A stretch of DNA of 6,205 nt from Desulfurococcales archaeon (GCA_015522345.1 WAML01000027.1:1-6205); one strand, 5' to 3'; counted from the first letter of the stretch, positions 1 through 6,194 are shown. Notes: generated from the sequence alone by a model not told the origin. Program-made: numbers and translations.

Positions 1-90
1 TAGTAATAGAGTAGATATATTATCAAGTATTATCCGATCTATTATGTAGAGGAATAAGTTGCTAGTTGTCTATTATACATGGATTCATTC

Positions 91-1245
91 TTATTCTCTA
101 TAGACAATGCTGTAGAGGAGTGGAGCTAGTACTGTAGTTGTTAAAGCGACTAGTACTACTGTACTATATATTCCTGTATCTATTATACCGTAGTCGAGGC
201 CTAGTTTAAGTAATGCTGTTTCAAGAGCTCCTCTACCTATCATAGCTATACCTGCAGCTAATCCTTTTATTTTATCTTTTAAACTATGTATGGCTATGGG
301 TGTACAACCTAGGATTTTCCCGGAAACAGCTGTAGATAGCATTAGTATGTAGAGTGTAATAGAGATCTCCATTGGTTTTATCAAGAGACCTATATATGTG
401 AAGAACATTGGTATCAATAGAACTTCTAAGACTATACTTAAATCATCAATGAACTCTGAGATCACAATACGTGTTCTAATTAATGGGTCATGGAATTCTC
501 TTCCACGGCCAATAAATAATCCTGCTAAATATGCTCCTATGAGTTCACTTAAACCCATCATTCTCGCTCCTAGAGATAGTGTAAAAGCTATTACTAACGA
601 TATACTGGCGAAAGTCATGTAGTCTCTAGACAGTACTTTATAGAATTTAGTATATTTTGTAGCTAATACTTGGCTTATGGCTAGTACTACAGCCATATAT
701 ATTGTAGTCGCTATACTTAGGTAGTAGATATTAGTTGTACTGCCAGTTGATAAACTAGCTACAATACTTATCATGAAAGCAGCTACTATGTCATCTACAA
801 AACTGGCTCCAACAATTAATGCTCTAATTTCTCTACCTCCAGCATAAGCTATTGTAGCTGCAACTGTCTCTGTAGCAGTATTTGATAGAGCAACTGCTAT
901 GAATACTGCTGTTAACCCTGTATAGCCTATACTAGATAGAACTAGGTATGTTATAGTAAATGTAGCGACTACCCCCATAACACCCATGGCGATTATATGT
1001 GTGCTTCTCCTCCTAAGTTCTCTAAAGTCTGTAGTAAGCCCTGTGTAGAATAGAAGGAGTAGTAAAGCAACACTAGCTATAGTTTCTAGTTCTTTTGATG
1101 GATATACTATTCCTAGTATGTAACGACCTAGGATTATTCCTGCAAATACATGTCCTACAATAGGATGTATACCTTTATTCCTAAGAATTAAACCAAATAT
1201 TTTAGCAAGTATGAGTAAAAGTACAAGATCTCTAAGATATTCCAA
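91..1245 (-). CDS. CPA2-type (Kef/NapA-like) cation/proton antiporter, membrane domain only
   Basis: A 384-residue polytopic membrane protein, hydrophobic almost throughout, with roughly 11-13 helices. It should exchange Na+ or K+ for H+ across the cytoplasmic membrane. Visible CPA2 hallmarks: the unwound-helix motif SNTATETVAA (121-130), the paired aspartates DD at 151-152 in GASFVDDIVAA, GAYLAGLFIGR (237-247), IPMFFTYIGLLI (278-289), a lysine in SGKILG (K310) and MIGRGALETAL (335-345). In characterised members such as NapA, the DD pair and the late-helix lysine belong to electrogenic Na+/H+ exchangers, so electrogenic transport is inferred. Length matches a bare transport domain; there is no C-terminal RCK/TrkA-N domain as in KefB/KefC. 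The start is TTG: an in-frame TAA at 1252-1254 excludes anything further upstream, and a GGAGGTG Shine-Dalgarno lies at 1259-1265. It lies 36 bp after the 1282-2433 gene, probably in one operon. The family is secure; the transported ion is not. Confidence 0.92.
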   Translation of the reverse strand: MEYLRDLVLLLILAKIFGLILRNKGIHPIVGHVFAGIILGRYILGIVYPSKELETIASVALLLLLFYTGLTTDFRELRRRSTHIIAMGVMGVVATFTITYLVLSSIGYTGLTAVFIAVALSNTATETVAATIAYAGGREIRALIVGASFVDDIVAAFMISIVASLSTGSTTNIYYLSIATTIYMAVVLAISQVLATKYTKFYKVLSRDYMTFASISLVIAFTLSLGARMMGLSELIGAYLAGLFIGRGREFHDPLIRTRIVISEFIDDLSIVLEVLLIPMFFTYIGLLIKPMEISITLYILMLSTAVSGKILGCTPIAIHSLKDKIKGLAAGIAMIGRGALETALLKLGLDYGIIDTGIYSTVVLVALTTTVLAPLLYSIVYRE

Positions 1246-1258
1246 CTCTCTTTATAAA

Positions 1259-1265
1259 CACCTCC
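1259..1265 (-). promoter_or_regulatory. Shine-Dalgarno site of the antiporter gene
   Basis: The minus strand reads GGAGGTG, a full-length match to the archaeal 16S anti-SD. It ends 13 nt before the TTG start at 1245, which is on the long side; a GAGAG directly next to the start may also contribute. A GTG inside the motif opens another frame that stops after a few codons, so TTG remains the best start. The site suits internal translation from a shared mRNA with the upstream gene. Confidence 0.7.
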
Positions 1266-1281
1266 TTCTCCAGCTATGTTG

Positions 1282-2433
1282 CTACGTTTTTCCTTCATAA
1301 GTATACGCTGTTATTTTAGAGCCATCAAACAACACTATATTTCTACCCCATATATGCAGAGGTTCTATACCAGGGCCGAATCTATCTTCTTCAATAACTA
1401 GTGGTTGCTTAATAACTCCTACTCTAGTCTCTTTCCTATATCCTTCATCAAATACTGCTACTATAGAATTACTGTGAAGCACTCTTGATACATTTCTTAC
1501 AATATGAGTATACCATAGTGTTTCTCCTTTTAAATTATAGGAAACTATTAGGGGAAAACCACTTATTCTAGAGAGAACAGTTATAATGTCTTCTTCAGGA
1601 TTTAAATTGAAGACTGCTCTCGTATATGGTGGTTTTACAAGTATGTATTCTAGATTATAGTCTATTGTATTATATACTTTGAGATTATATTTGTCGATAA
1701 CAACAAGGTATTCTTCACTATAAGCTTCTATACCAGGTAATTGGAAGGGGTATGGGTTGAATGGAACAAATACTGCTGTTCCTTCATCACTAATTACTTC
1801 TTCACCGTCATCATTATATACTCTAGTTATTCTCTTATTCTCGTGTTCTCCATGGACTACTATTAGTGATGGACTAGCTATAACTATTCCTCCAAAACCA
1901 GTATATTCGTCTATGATACTACCTGTAGCAGGGTCTATGAATAGAACTGCTGAATACTCTGGGTATGGAGATATAGTTGATACTACTATGAGGTTATTTG
2001 TAGCTCCTATACTAAAGTCAAGGGTATTACCTACATTAAGGGACTCTAGTACAGTACCCTTAGAGTTAACTACACTAATTTCTAGATTATAGTTTGGCCT
2101 TAGAAACCCGGTAACACATACTTCTTTTCTACAGATCATGCCTATTTTTAATCCTCTCATAATTCTACTCCATATCCTATTTCCATAGCCGTAGAAACAC
2201 CTTAGTATTGTAAAATCGGTTTTCTTCTCAATAGTTCCACGTAGTTCAAGAGGTTTACCTCCTTTAACAGTTGCTTTGCCGCTGGCCAGCTCTATAACAA
2301 CTGTACGTATTTCTTCTTTACAATAGAGAGTTAACGTAATCCATTCATCTCTTACATCTATTCCATCAAATATGCAGTCGCTTGGTATCTTGTATGTCCA
2401 TAGAGGCGTTATAGCCAAGGCTTTAAAATGCAC
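1282..2433 (-). CDS. Hypothetical beta-propeller-like (PQQ/WD40-like) cytosolic protein
   Basis: A 383-residue protein I cannot assign to a named family. Its sequence is dominated by short beta-strand/turn units of the kind seen in PQQ- or WD40-like propellers: residues 145-177 (LIVVS, then LFIDPATGSII), 239-263 (YLVVIDKYNLKVYNTIDYN), 294-328 (PLIVSYNLKGETLWYT, then SIVAVF) and 363-380 (GRNIVLFDGSKITAYTYEG). The GETLWYT and DPATGSII turns are typical of PQQ-like blades. There is no signal peptide or membrane helix, so it is probably cytosolic. Five cysteines (20, 38, 79, 101, 106) lie in the N-terminal third. The start is GTG at 2433; the upstream in-frame stop at 2467-2469 is reached without another start codon. 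It heads an apparent operon with the antiporter and is divergent from another propeller-like gene at 2525. The reading frame is convincing; the fold is inferred from strand pattern and the function is unknown. Confidence 0.8.
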   Translation of the reverse strand: MHFKALAITPLWTYKIPSDCIFDGIDVRDEWITLTLYCKEEIRTVVIELASGKATVKGGKPLELRGTIEKKTDFTILRCFYGYGNRIWSRIMRGLKIGMICRKEVCVTGFLRPNYNLEISVVNSKGTVLESLNVGNTLDFSIGATNNLIVVSTISPYPEYSAVLFIDPATGSIIDEYTGFGGIVIASPSLIVVHGEHENKRITRVYNDDGEEVISDEGTAVFVPFNPYPFQLPGIEAYSEEYLVVIDKYNLKVYNTIDYNLEYILVKPPYTRAVFNLNPEEDIITVLSRISGFPLIVSYNLKGETLWYTHIVRNVSRVLHSNSIVAVFDEGYRKETRVGVIKQPLVIEEDRFGPGIEPLHIWGRNIVLFDGSKITAYTYEGKT

Positions 2434-2461
2434 CTCAATAACGGGGCTTGCTCCACAATTA

Positions 2462-2473
2462 CTTATTTATGTG
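2462..2473 (-). promoter_or_regulatory. Candidate TATA element for the leftward operon
   Basis: On the minus strand this reads CACATAAATAAG, an AT-rich TATA-like element. A start site about 25 nt downstream would fall near 2442, giving a leader of only about 9 nt before the GTG at 2433, as is common in crenarchaea. The nearly symmetric AT element at 2485-2494 could alternatively serve this strand with a leader of about 30 nt. I cannot choose between them from sequence alone. Confidence 0.4.
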
Positions 2474-2484
2474 TTTACAAACTA

Positions 2485-2494
2485 CTTAAATATA
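2485..2494 (+). promoter_or_regulatory. TATA box of the 652-residue gene
   Basis: CTTAAATATA, preceded by a purine-rich CAAACTA stretch, matches an archaeal TATA box with a weak BRE. Transcription would be expected about 25 nt downstream, near 2515, leaving a leader of about 10 nt before the ATG at 2525. No convincing Shine-Dalgarno precedes that ATG, which fits a leaderless or short-leader mRNA. The element lies in the 91-bp gap between divergent genes. Confidence 0.6.
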
Positions 2495-2524
2495 GTGAAG
2501 TCTCCTAAATTTTAGAGTAAGTAC

Positions 2525-4483
2525 ATGGTGTATATTGTGTTTAGCACGGCTAGAGGACGAAGACTTAGAAGACTACCATTAATTATAGAATCTACTATTG
2601 TATCTAATGAAGAAGATGTTCATCCTCCTACACCTCTATTGTTTAAGAAAGGAGTTCATAGATATCCTGGGTTCTCTTTTAGAAAGGGATTCGTCTATGG
2701 AGAAGAACATGGTATTAGAAAAGTGTTTGTAAGGAGAATAGCTGGTCTCTCACACATATTCCATGGAAAACGCGATCTAGCTAGTGTTAATGGTAATGTA
2801 GAGGGGATAGTATTCAATGGACTTGACGTTGCAGTAGATATACTTCTCCCCAAAGGATTTCATTCAGTAGTACTTCTCTCTACAGAAGAAGGTATTGTAG
2901 AAAGAATGGATACTGTTGAAGTAGGTGGTTTATTTCATAAGAAGAAATATATTGTCAATAAGGCTTCTCTAGGAATGAGCGGCGACTATATAGTTACTTT
3001 AATTAAAACAACTACTTTAGAAGGAAGGCTCCAAGGACCATCAATACTATTGATTAAGAAAGGTATTAGAGGAGGATTATCTAGGAAAATATTATCACAA
3101 CGAGCCGTAATTGGAGGATGGAATGGCTTATTTACAGCTATATGGGAAGTAATTGATAAAACTAAGAAGCATATATATGTTCATTTAATTAAAGGAGGCA
3201 AGTATAAGAGATACAGCATAGATGGAGCCCTTATAAAGCCTGAGTTTATAAGAAGTAATAGTATTGTTTACGGTGATTTTAATAAAATTATAACTTATGA
3301 CGACAATAGTGTATATGCTATATCATTGAGTAAAAACAGTATATTATGGAAGAGGGATCTAGGCACCATAGTATGCATTTCTAAATCTTATGAAGGAGAC
3401 GAATTACTAGTAGTTACAAAAGATAAACTATACGTATTAACTATAGATAGAGGAATTAAACTTGTTGAAAAAGATATCATCGGCGATAAAGTCAATGCAT
3501 GTAGTATAAGTAGTAGAGCTATTGCACTATCATATGGAGACTATCTTGCACTATATACTCCTAGAGGAGAAGAAATAGGCAAGTACGTAGTAGATGGATA
3601 TATTCATGGGCTTTCTTCGTATGAAGACAAGATATTGATAGGATACGTGTCTCCAGCAAATATACCAAAGACTTCACTAGTTAGTTTAGAAGAAGGTATT
3701 GAAGTAGCTTTAAAGGATGTATCATTAACTGCTGGTACTAGTGGATACATAGATATAGAACATGTTACTCCTAGAATAAGAATTATAAGAAGTTCTTCTA
3801 GAAGGTTAAGAGTATACAGTATTGGATCTAGAATAGTCTTTAGAGACGAAGGAGTTGAAACAGGAGTACATTATGTAGACTTAGTTATTGAAGCCCATGG
3901 ATTCATGCCTTTAAGTGAGAGAATCAAAGTTAGTGTTAAAAAACCAGTTAGTGCTTTTACTAAAGTTAGTATTACTCCAAAGGTACTAAAGGATGGTCTA
4001 GGATACTATGTCTTAGTTGATGTAGAGACTCCTATGCACTTAGATGTAGTAAAAGCCGTACTCTATAGTAGAGACTATAGTTTGTATGGTTCTACATCAG
4101 AAATCTTCGGCCTTACTCCAGGACGTCATAGTATACCAGTTAGACTATTATGGGCTAGATCGGGTATACATGAGGCAACACTTAACATTATATCATGGAG
4201 TCATGCAAGAAGATTTAGTGAATCACTTAGATCAAAAATTGTTATAGAAAACGATATATTGTCTCCTGAGCTAAGGATTCACCGTGGATACATACACTTA
4301 TGGTCTCCTATAGACTTGAGTAGTGTAAAACTCGTCTTTATAGGAGAAGGCTTTGAAAGAACGTTATTAACGAATTTAAAGAAGGGATGGAATATGTTTG
4401 ACTTAGGAGAGTTTATACCTAGTAAAGTAGTTATTATAACTAGGTCAAAGACTTCTATTGAAGTAAGGAGAACTCCTATGTAG
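2525..4483 (+). CDS. Hypothetical protein: propeller-like N-terminal half plus Ig-like beta-sandwich domains
   Basis: A 652-residue protein with no recognisable named family. Residues about 60-390 show repeated strand-turn-strand units with PQQ/WD40-like blade features, for example SVYAISLSKNSILWKRDLG (262-280), ELLVVTKDKLYVLTIDRG (293-310) and DYLALYTPRGEEIGKYVVDG (339-358). From about 408 onward the pattern changes to three probable Ig-like/CARDB-like sandwiches (about 408-473, 476-574 and 577-650); the second contains a GLTPGRHSIPVRLLW segment typical of such domains. The N-terminus is basic (ARGRRLRRLP, 9-18) and there is no signal peptide or membrane helix, unusual for Ig-like domains, which are often extracellular. 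ATG at 2525 is preferred because it lies just downstream of the TATA box; GTG at 2528 is an alternative. It is divergent from the other propeller-like gene, and a tiny membrane-protein ORF follows 10 bp after its stop. A scaffold or binding role is conceivable but unproven. Confidence 0.82.
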   Translation: MVYIVFSTARGRRLRRLPLIIESTIVSNEEDVHPPTPLLFKKGVHRYPGFSFRKGFVYGEEHGIRKVFVRRIAGLSHIFHGKRDLASVNGNVEGIVFNGLDVAVDILLPKGFHSVVLLSTEEGIVERMDTVEVGGLFHKKKYIVNKASLGMSGDYIVTLIKTTTLEGRLQGPSILLIKKGIRGGLSRKILSQRAVIGGWNGLFTAIWEVIDKTKKHIYVHLIKGGKYKRYSIDGALIKPEFIRSNSIVYGDFNKIITYDDNSVYAISLSKNSILWKRDLGTIVCISKSYEGDELLVVTKDKLYVLTIDRGIKLVEKDIIGDKVNACSISSRAIALSYGDYLALYTPRGEEIGKYVVDGYIHGLSSYEDKILIGYVSPANIPKTSLVSLEEGIEVALKDVSLTAGTSGYIDIEHVTPRIRIIRSSSRRLRVYSIGSRIVFRDEGVETGVHYVDLVIEAHGFMPLSERIKVSVKKPVSAFTKVSITPKVLKDGLGYYVLVDVETPMHLDVVKAVLYSRDYSLYGSTSEIFGLTPGRHSIPVRLLWARSGIHEATLNIISWSHARRFSESLRSKIVIENDILSPELRIHRGYIHLWSPIDLSSVKLVFIGEGFERTLLTNLKKGWNMFDLGEFIPSKVVIITRSKTSIEVRRTPM

Positions 4484-4493
4484 GTATGCTATA

Positions 4494-4607
4494 ATGGATT
4501 TAATAGATGTAGCGTTAGTAATAGTCGCTATAGGGTTTATACTAGAGTTAGTAACTTACATTATTAGAACTAAGAGGTCAAGAGGATTAGGAAGAAGAGT
4601 TCGTTAA
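4494..4607 (+). CDS. Small single-pass membrane protein with basic tail (37 aa)
   Basis: The ATG at 4494 opens a 37-codon frame ending in TAA at 4605-4607. The product has a short acidic start (MDLID), one hydrophobic helix at about residues 6-24 (ALVIVAIGFILELVTYII region), and a strongly basic tail with seven Arg/Lys in the last 13 residues (ending RGLGRRVR). By the positive-inside rule the tail should be cytoplasmic. It starts 10 bp after the stop of the 652-residue gene, with a weak AGGT motif eight nt before the ATG, so co-transcription is likely. Its last 38 bp overlap the 3' end of the opposing coiled-coil gene. I do not recognise a family. The clean hydrophobic-then-basic layout argues for a real gene, but the length is short enough for chance to remain possible. 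Confidence 0.5.
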   Translation: MDLIDVALVIVAIGFILELVTYIIRTKRSRGLGRRVR

Positions 4608-4731
4608 TATTCTTCTCTATATTCTCTATCATATCTTCTATAGCCTTTACCCTATTTTCAAGCACTTCTATTCTTGCCTTTATATCGGCTAGTATATCAT
4701 TAAACAATTGTATTATCAACTCCTTCTGCAC
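4570..4731 (-). CDS. Small coiled-coil protein (about 53 aa)
   Basis: On the minus strand GTG at 4731 opens a 53-codon frame ending in TAG at 4570-4572. Its most striking property is heptad periodicity: hydrophobic residues fall at I7, F10, L14, I17, I21, L24, V28, I31, I35, I38, I42 and L45, alternating 3 and 4 apart without a break, with charged or polar residues between them (for example ARIEVLENRVKAIEDM, 19-34). This predicts one long parallel coiled coil that probably oligomerises. The C-terminus (FFLILLTS) is hydrophobic and lies in the overlap with the opposing 37-aa ORF. The start is uncertain: GTG 4731 follows an in-frame TAG at 4735-4737, while TTG at 4719 or 4707 lie after a GAAGGAG motif at 4720-4726. 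No family is recognised. The unbroken heptads are hard to explain as a chance antisense frame. Confidence 0.65.
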   Translation of the reverse strand: MQKELIIQLFNDILADIKARIEVLENRVKAIEDMIENIEKNINELFFLILLTS

Positions 4732-4769
4732 ATTCTATTGATACTGTGAAAAGATTATGTATTTAGAAG

Positions 4770-4780
4770 TAAATATATTT
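4770..4780 (-). promoter_or_regulatory. Candidate TATA box for the small coiled-coil gene
   Basis: The minus strand reads AAATATATTTA here. Counting about 25 nt downstream puts a start site near 4750, roughly 18 nt before the GTG at 4731. The region is generally AT-rich, so chance occurrence is possible; position is the main support. Confidence 0.4.
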
Positions 4781-4817
4781 GGTTTACAATATTTATTGCA
4801 GCTAGTCGATTTATTCA

Positions 4818-4833
4818 GAAAAGTTTTTATATA
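4818..4833 (+). promoter_or_regulatory. BRE/TATA promoter of the class II synthetase-like gene
   Basis: GAAAAG (BRE, 4818-4823) is followed directly by TTTTTATATA (TATA box, 4824-4833), an excellent crenarchaeal promoter. Transcription should begin about 25 nt after the TATA centre, near 4852-4858. This places the mRNA 5' end well upstream of the GTG at 5139 and shows that about 280 nt of in-frame sequence before 5139 is transcribed. It supports a true translation start near 4854-4914. Confidence 0.75.
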
Positions 4834-4850
4834 TCTCCCACTATAGTAGG

Positions 4851-4889
4851 ATTCTGAGGTGTCTTGAGGGATGTGTTTTAACTCAGGAT
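4851..4889 (+). other. 5'-end hairpin around the likely translation start
   Basis: ATTCTGAG (4851-4858) can pair with CTCAGGAT (4882-4889) to form an 8-bp stem with one G-U pair, closing a 23-nt loop. The predicted mRNA 5' end falls at the left arm. The stem includes the GAG of a Shine-Dalgarno-like GAGGTG (4856-4861), and the loop holds ATG 4871, TTG 4864 and GTG 4873, none of which is in frame with the downstream protein. It may control access to the start region. The pairing is visible in sequence; a regulatory role is inference. Confidence 0.4.
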
Positions 4890-6194
4890 ACTAGGTATAA
4901 ATCTTCTGTATCTAAACTCTATTCTAGAACACATCTTCTAAAGCAATTAGATGAAGTAGATAAGCCAGTTAAAGCAACAATAATTACATGGCTTGTAGAT
5001 AGACGCTCCGGCCGAGTATTACTAAGAGACTGTAGTGGGTATAGAGAGTTTAGAGTTGCAGGACGTTTAGCTGAACATGTATTAAAACTACCTAGGGAAA
5101 CACTAGTTGTAATAAAAGGGGTCTTTGACAAAGATCTTGTGGTTGTAGAGGATCTCGATATAATACATGAACCCGTTAGAGAACGTGATATAGACTATAG
5201 TAGTGTAGACAAGTATAGTGTTGAAGAAATAGCATTCTATAGTCCATGGGTTCTACGTAGTCCATTATTAATGAAAGTGGTTAAGCTACAGCAGTATATT
5301 CTGTGGTATGCTAGAGAATTCCTTTATAAGAAAGGATTTATAGAACTATTACCGCCTATGGCTAGTGTTGTAAGCGATCCTGGTCTTCGTGGAGCTAGAA
5401 AACTTAAGACTAGACTCTATGGAATAGAGTATGAACTCACGAGTAGTGTTATAATGTATAAACAATCAAGTGTTGCCGTATTCGAGAAAATATTCTTTGT
5501 AGCTAGGAACATTAGAGAAGAACCAGCAGAGAACATAAGGACTGGTAGACACCTAGTAGAGTTTACACAACTCGATATAGAATACGCTTTAACAAGTATA
5601 GATGACGTCATGGCTTTAGCTGAAGAACTCCTTAAATATGTTACAGAAAAACTAGCTAGAGAGCAAGAGGAACTAGTTTACAGTATTAACAAAGAGTTTA
5701 CAGTATTCAAACCACCTTTCCCGAGAATAAGATATGATGAAGCTCTAGAGATAGTTAAGAAGCTAGGGTATAGTGTAGAATGGGGTAAAGAACTAAGTCA
5801 TGAAGCAGAGACTGCATTAGCAGAATACTATGACTCACCAGTATGGATTACAAACTTCCCTGTAGTAAGCCGTGGATTCTATTACCTACCCGATGAAGAA
5901 GATCCTAAGTACAACAGAGACTTCAACCTAATATTGCCTCGCGGATACGGCGAAGTAATTGATGGTGGAGAAAGAGAGTATAGATATAGGGAATTAGTAG
6001 AGAGGATAAAGGCTGTTGGAGAGCCTCTAGAGAAATATTCTTGGTTCCTAGATCTAGCTTTAAAGGGCGGTATACCGCCTAGTGCTGGTTGGGGACTAGG
6101 AGTAGAGAGGCTCACAAGATATATTGCTGGACTAAAACACGTGGCTTTAGCAACAGCATTCCCTAAATTACCAGGTATAGCTGGTACACCATAG
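4854..6194 (+). CDS. Class II Asp/Asn-tRNA synthetase-fold protein, archaeal asparagine synthetase (AS-AR)-like, start unresolved
   Basis: Numbering here counts from CTG 4854 (446 codons). Residues about 22-95 form an OB-fold anticodon-binding-type domain: LYSRTH (22-27), TIITWLVDRRSGRVLLRDCSG, then LVVIKGVFDKDLVVVEDL. The catalytic core follows: motif 1 around GFIELLPPMASVVSDPG (161-177), LTSSVIMYKQ (195-204), motif 2 NIREEPAENIRTGRHLVEFT (219-238), RGYGEVIDGGERE (363-375) and motif 3 GWGLGVERL (412-420). The KQ pair resembles AspRS, and GYGEV..GGERE with FTQLD resembles the Pyrococcus AS-AR enzyme, which makes asparagine from aspartate, ATP and ammonia. A tRNA-charging role is also possible because the OB-fold is kept. 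The length matches full archaeal AspRS/AsnRS (about 430-440). The first standard start in frame is GTG 5139, which would delete the OB-fold and leave 351 residues; the frame is open from 4806. CTG 4854 is a placeholder placed at the predicted mRNA start. Confidence 0.85.
   Translation: MRCLEGCVLTQDTRYKSSVSKLYSRTHLLKQLDEVDKPVKATIITWLVDRRSGRVLLRDCSGYREFRVAGRLAEHVLKLPRETLVVIKGVFDKDLVVVEDLDIIHEPVRERDIDYSSVDKYSVEEIAFYSPWVLRSPLLMKVVKLQQYILWYAREFLYKKGFIELLPPMASVVSDPGLRGARKLKTRLYGIEYELTSSVIMYKQSSVAVFEKIFFVARNIREEPAENIRTGRHLVEFTQLDIEYALTSIDDVMALAEELLKYVTEKLAREQEELVYSINKEFTVFKPPFPRIRYDEALEIVKKLGYSVEWGKELSHEAETALAEYYDSPVWITNFPVVSRGFYYLPDEEDPKYNRDFNLILPRGYGEVIDGGEREYRYRELVERIKAVGEPLEKYSWFLDLALKGGIPPSAGWGLGVERLTRYIAGLKHVALATAFPKLPGIAGTP
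4872..5138 (+). other. OB-fold-encoding stretch upstream of the first canonical start
   Basis: This segment reads in frame with the synthetase-like core without any stop, and its translation aligns by eye with the OB-fold of archaeal AsnRS/AspRS: a TH-containing lead-in at 4920-4934, then beta-strand segments at 4965-5000, 5013-5030 and 5046-5060, and the LVVIKGVF strand at 5103-5126. It contains no ATG, GTG or TTG codon in this frame. An annotation that starts at GTG 5139 would lose it and would cut through the last OB strand. Confidence 0.75.

Noticed and set aside
2..49. Plus-strand frame open from the window edge, ending in TAG at 47-49 (possible tail of a convergent gene)
   Set aside because: Only 15 codons are visible, which can easily be open by chance, and nothing recognisable is encoded. 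The rest of 1-90 shows no feature I can support.
398..622. Plus-strand open frame of 74 codons
   Set aside because: It lies antisense within the antiporter coding region; its translation shows no domain or periodicity and the opposite strand has clear family motifs.
1757..2092. Plus-strand open frame of 111 codons
   Set aside because: It is antisense to the 383-residue protein, low complexity and Ser/Thr-rich as expected from a complementary strand, with no promoter or SD seen.
4876..4881. Bacterial/viral-type -1 slippery heptamer at TTTTAA
   Set aside because: The sequence does not fit the X-XXY-YYZ pattern in any frame, and the ATG at 4871 would need a +1, not a -1, shift.
4844..4896. Possible bulge-helix-bulge splice motif (TAGT/ACTA helix beside a 3-nt AGG bulge and the 8-bp stem), which could mean an archaeal mRNA intron restoring a start
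   Set aside because: Only one bulge is present, there is no matching 3-nt bulge on the other strand or convincing outer helix, and the predicted transcription start (about 4852-4858) would leave the outer part untranscribed.
4919..5131. Minus-strand open frame of 70 codons
   Set aside because: It mirrors the OB-fold-encoding stretch of the synthetase-like gene, where the plus frame gives recognisable protein.
5417..6115. Two minus-strand open frames (5417-5611 and 5882-6115)
   Set aside because: Both are antisense to conserved catalytic-core motifs of the synthetase-like gene and have no features of their own.
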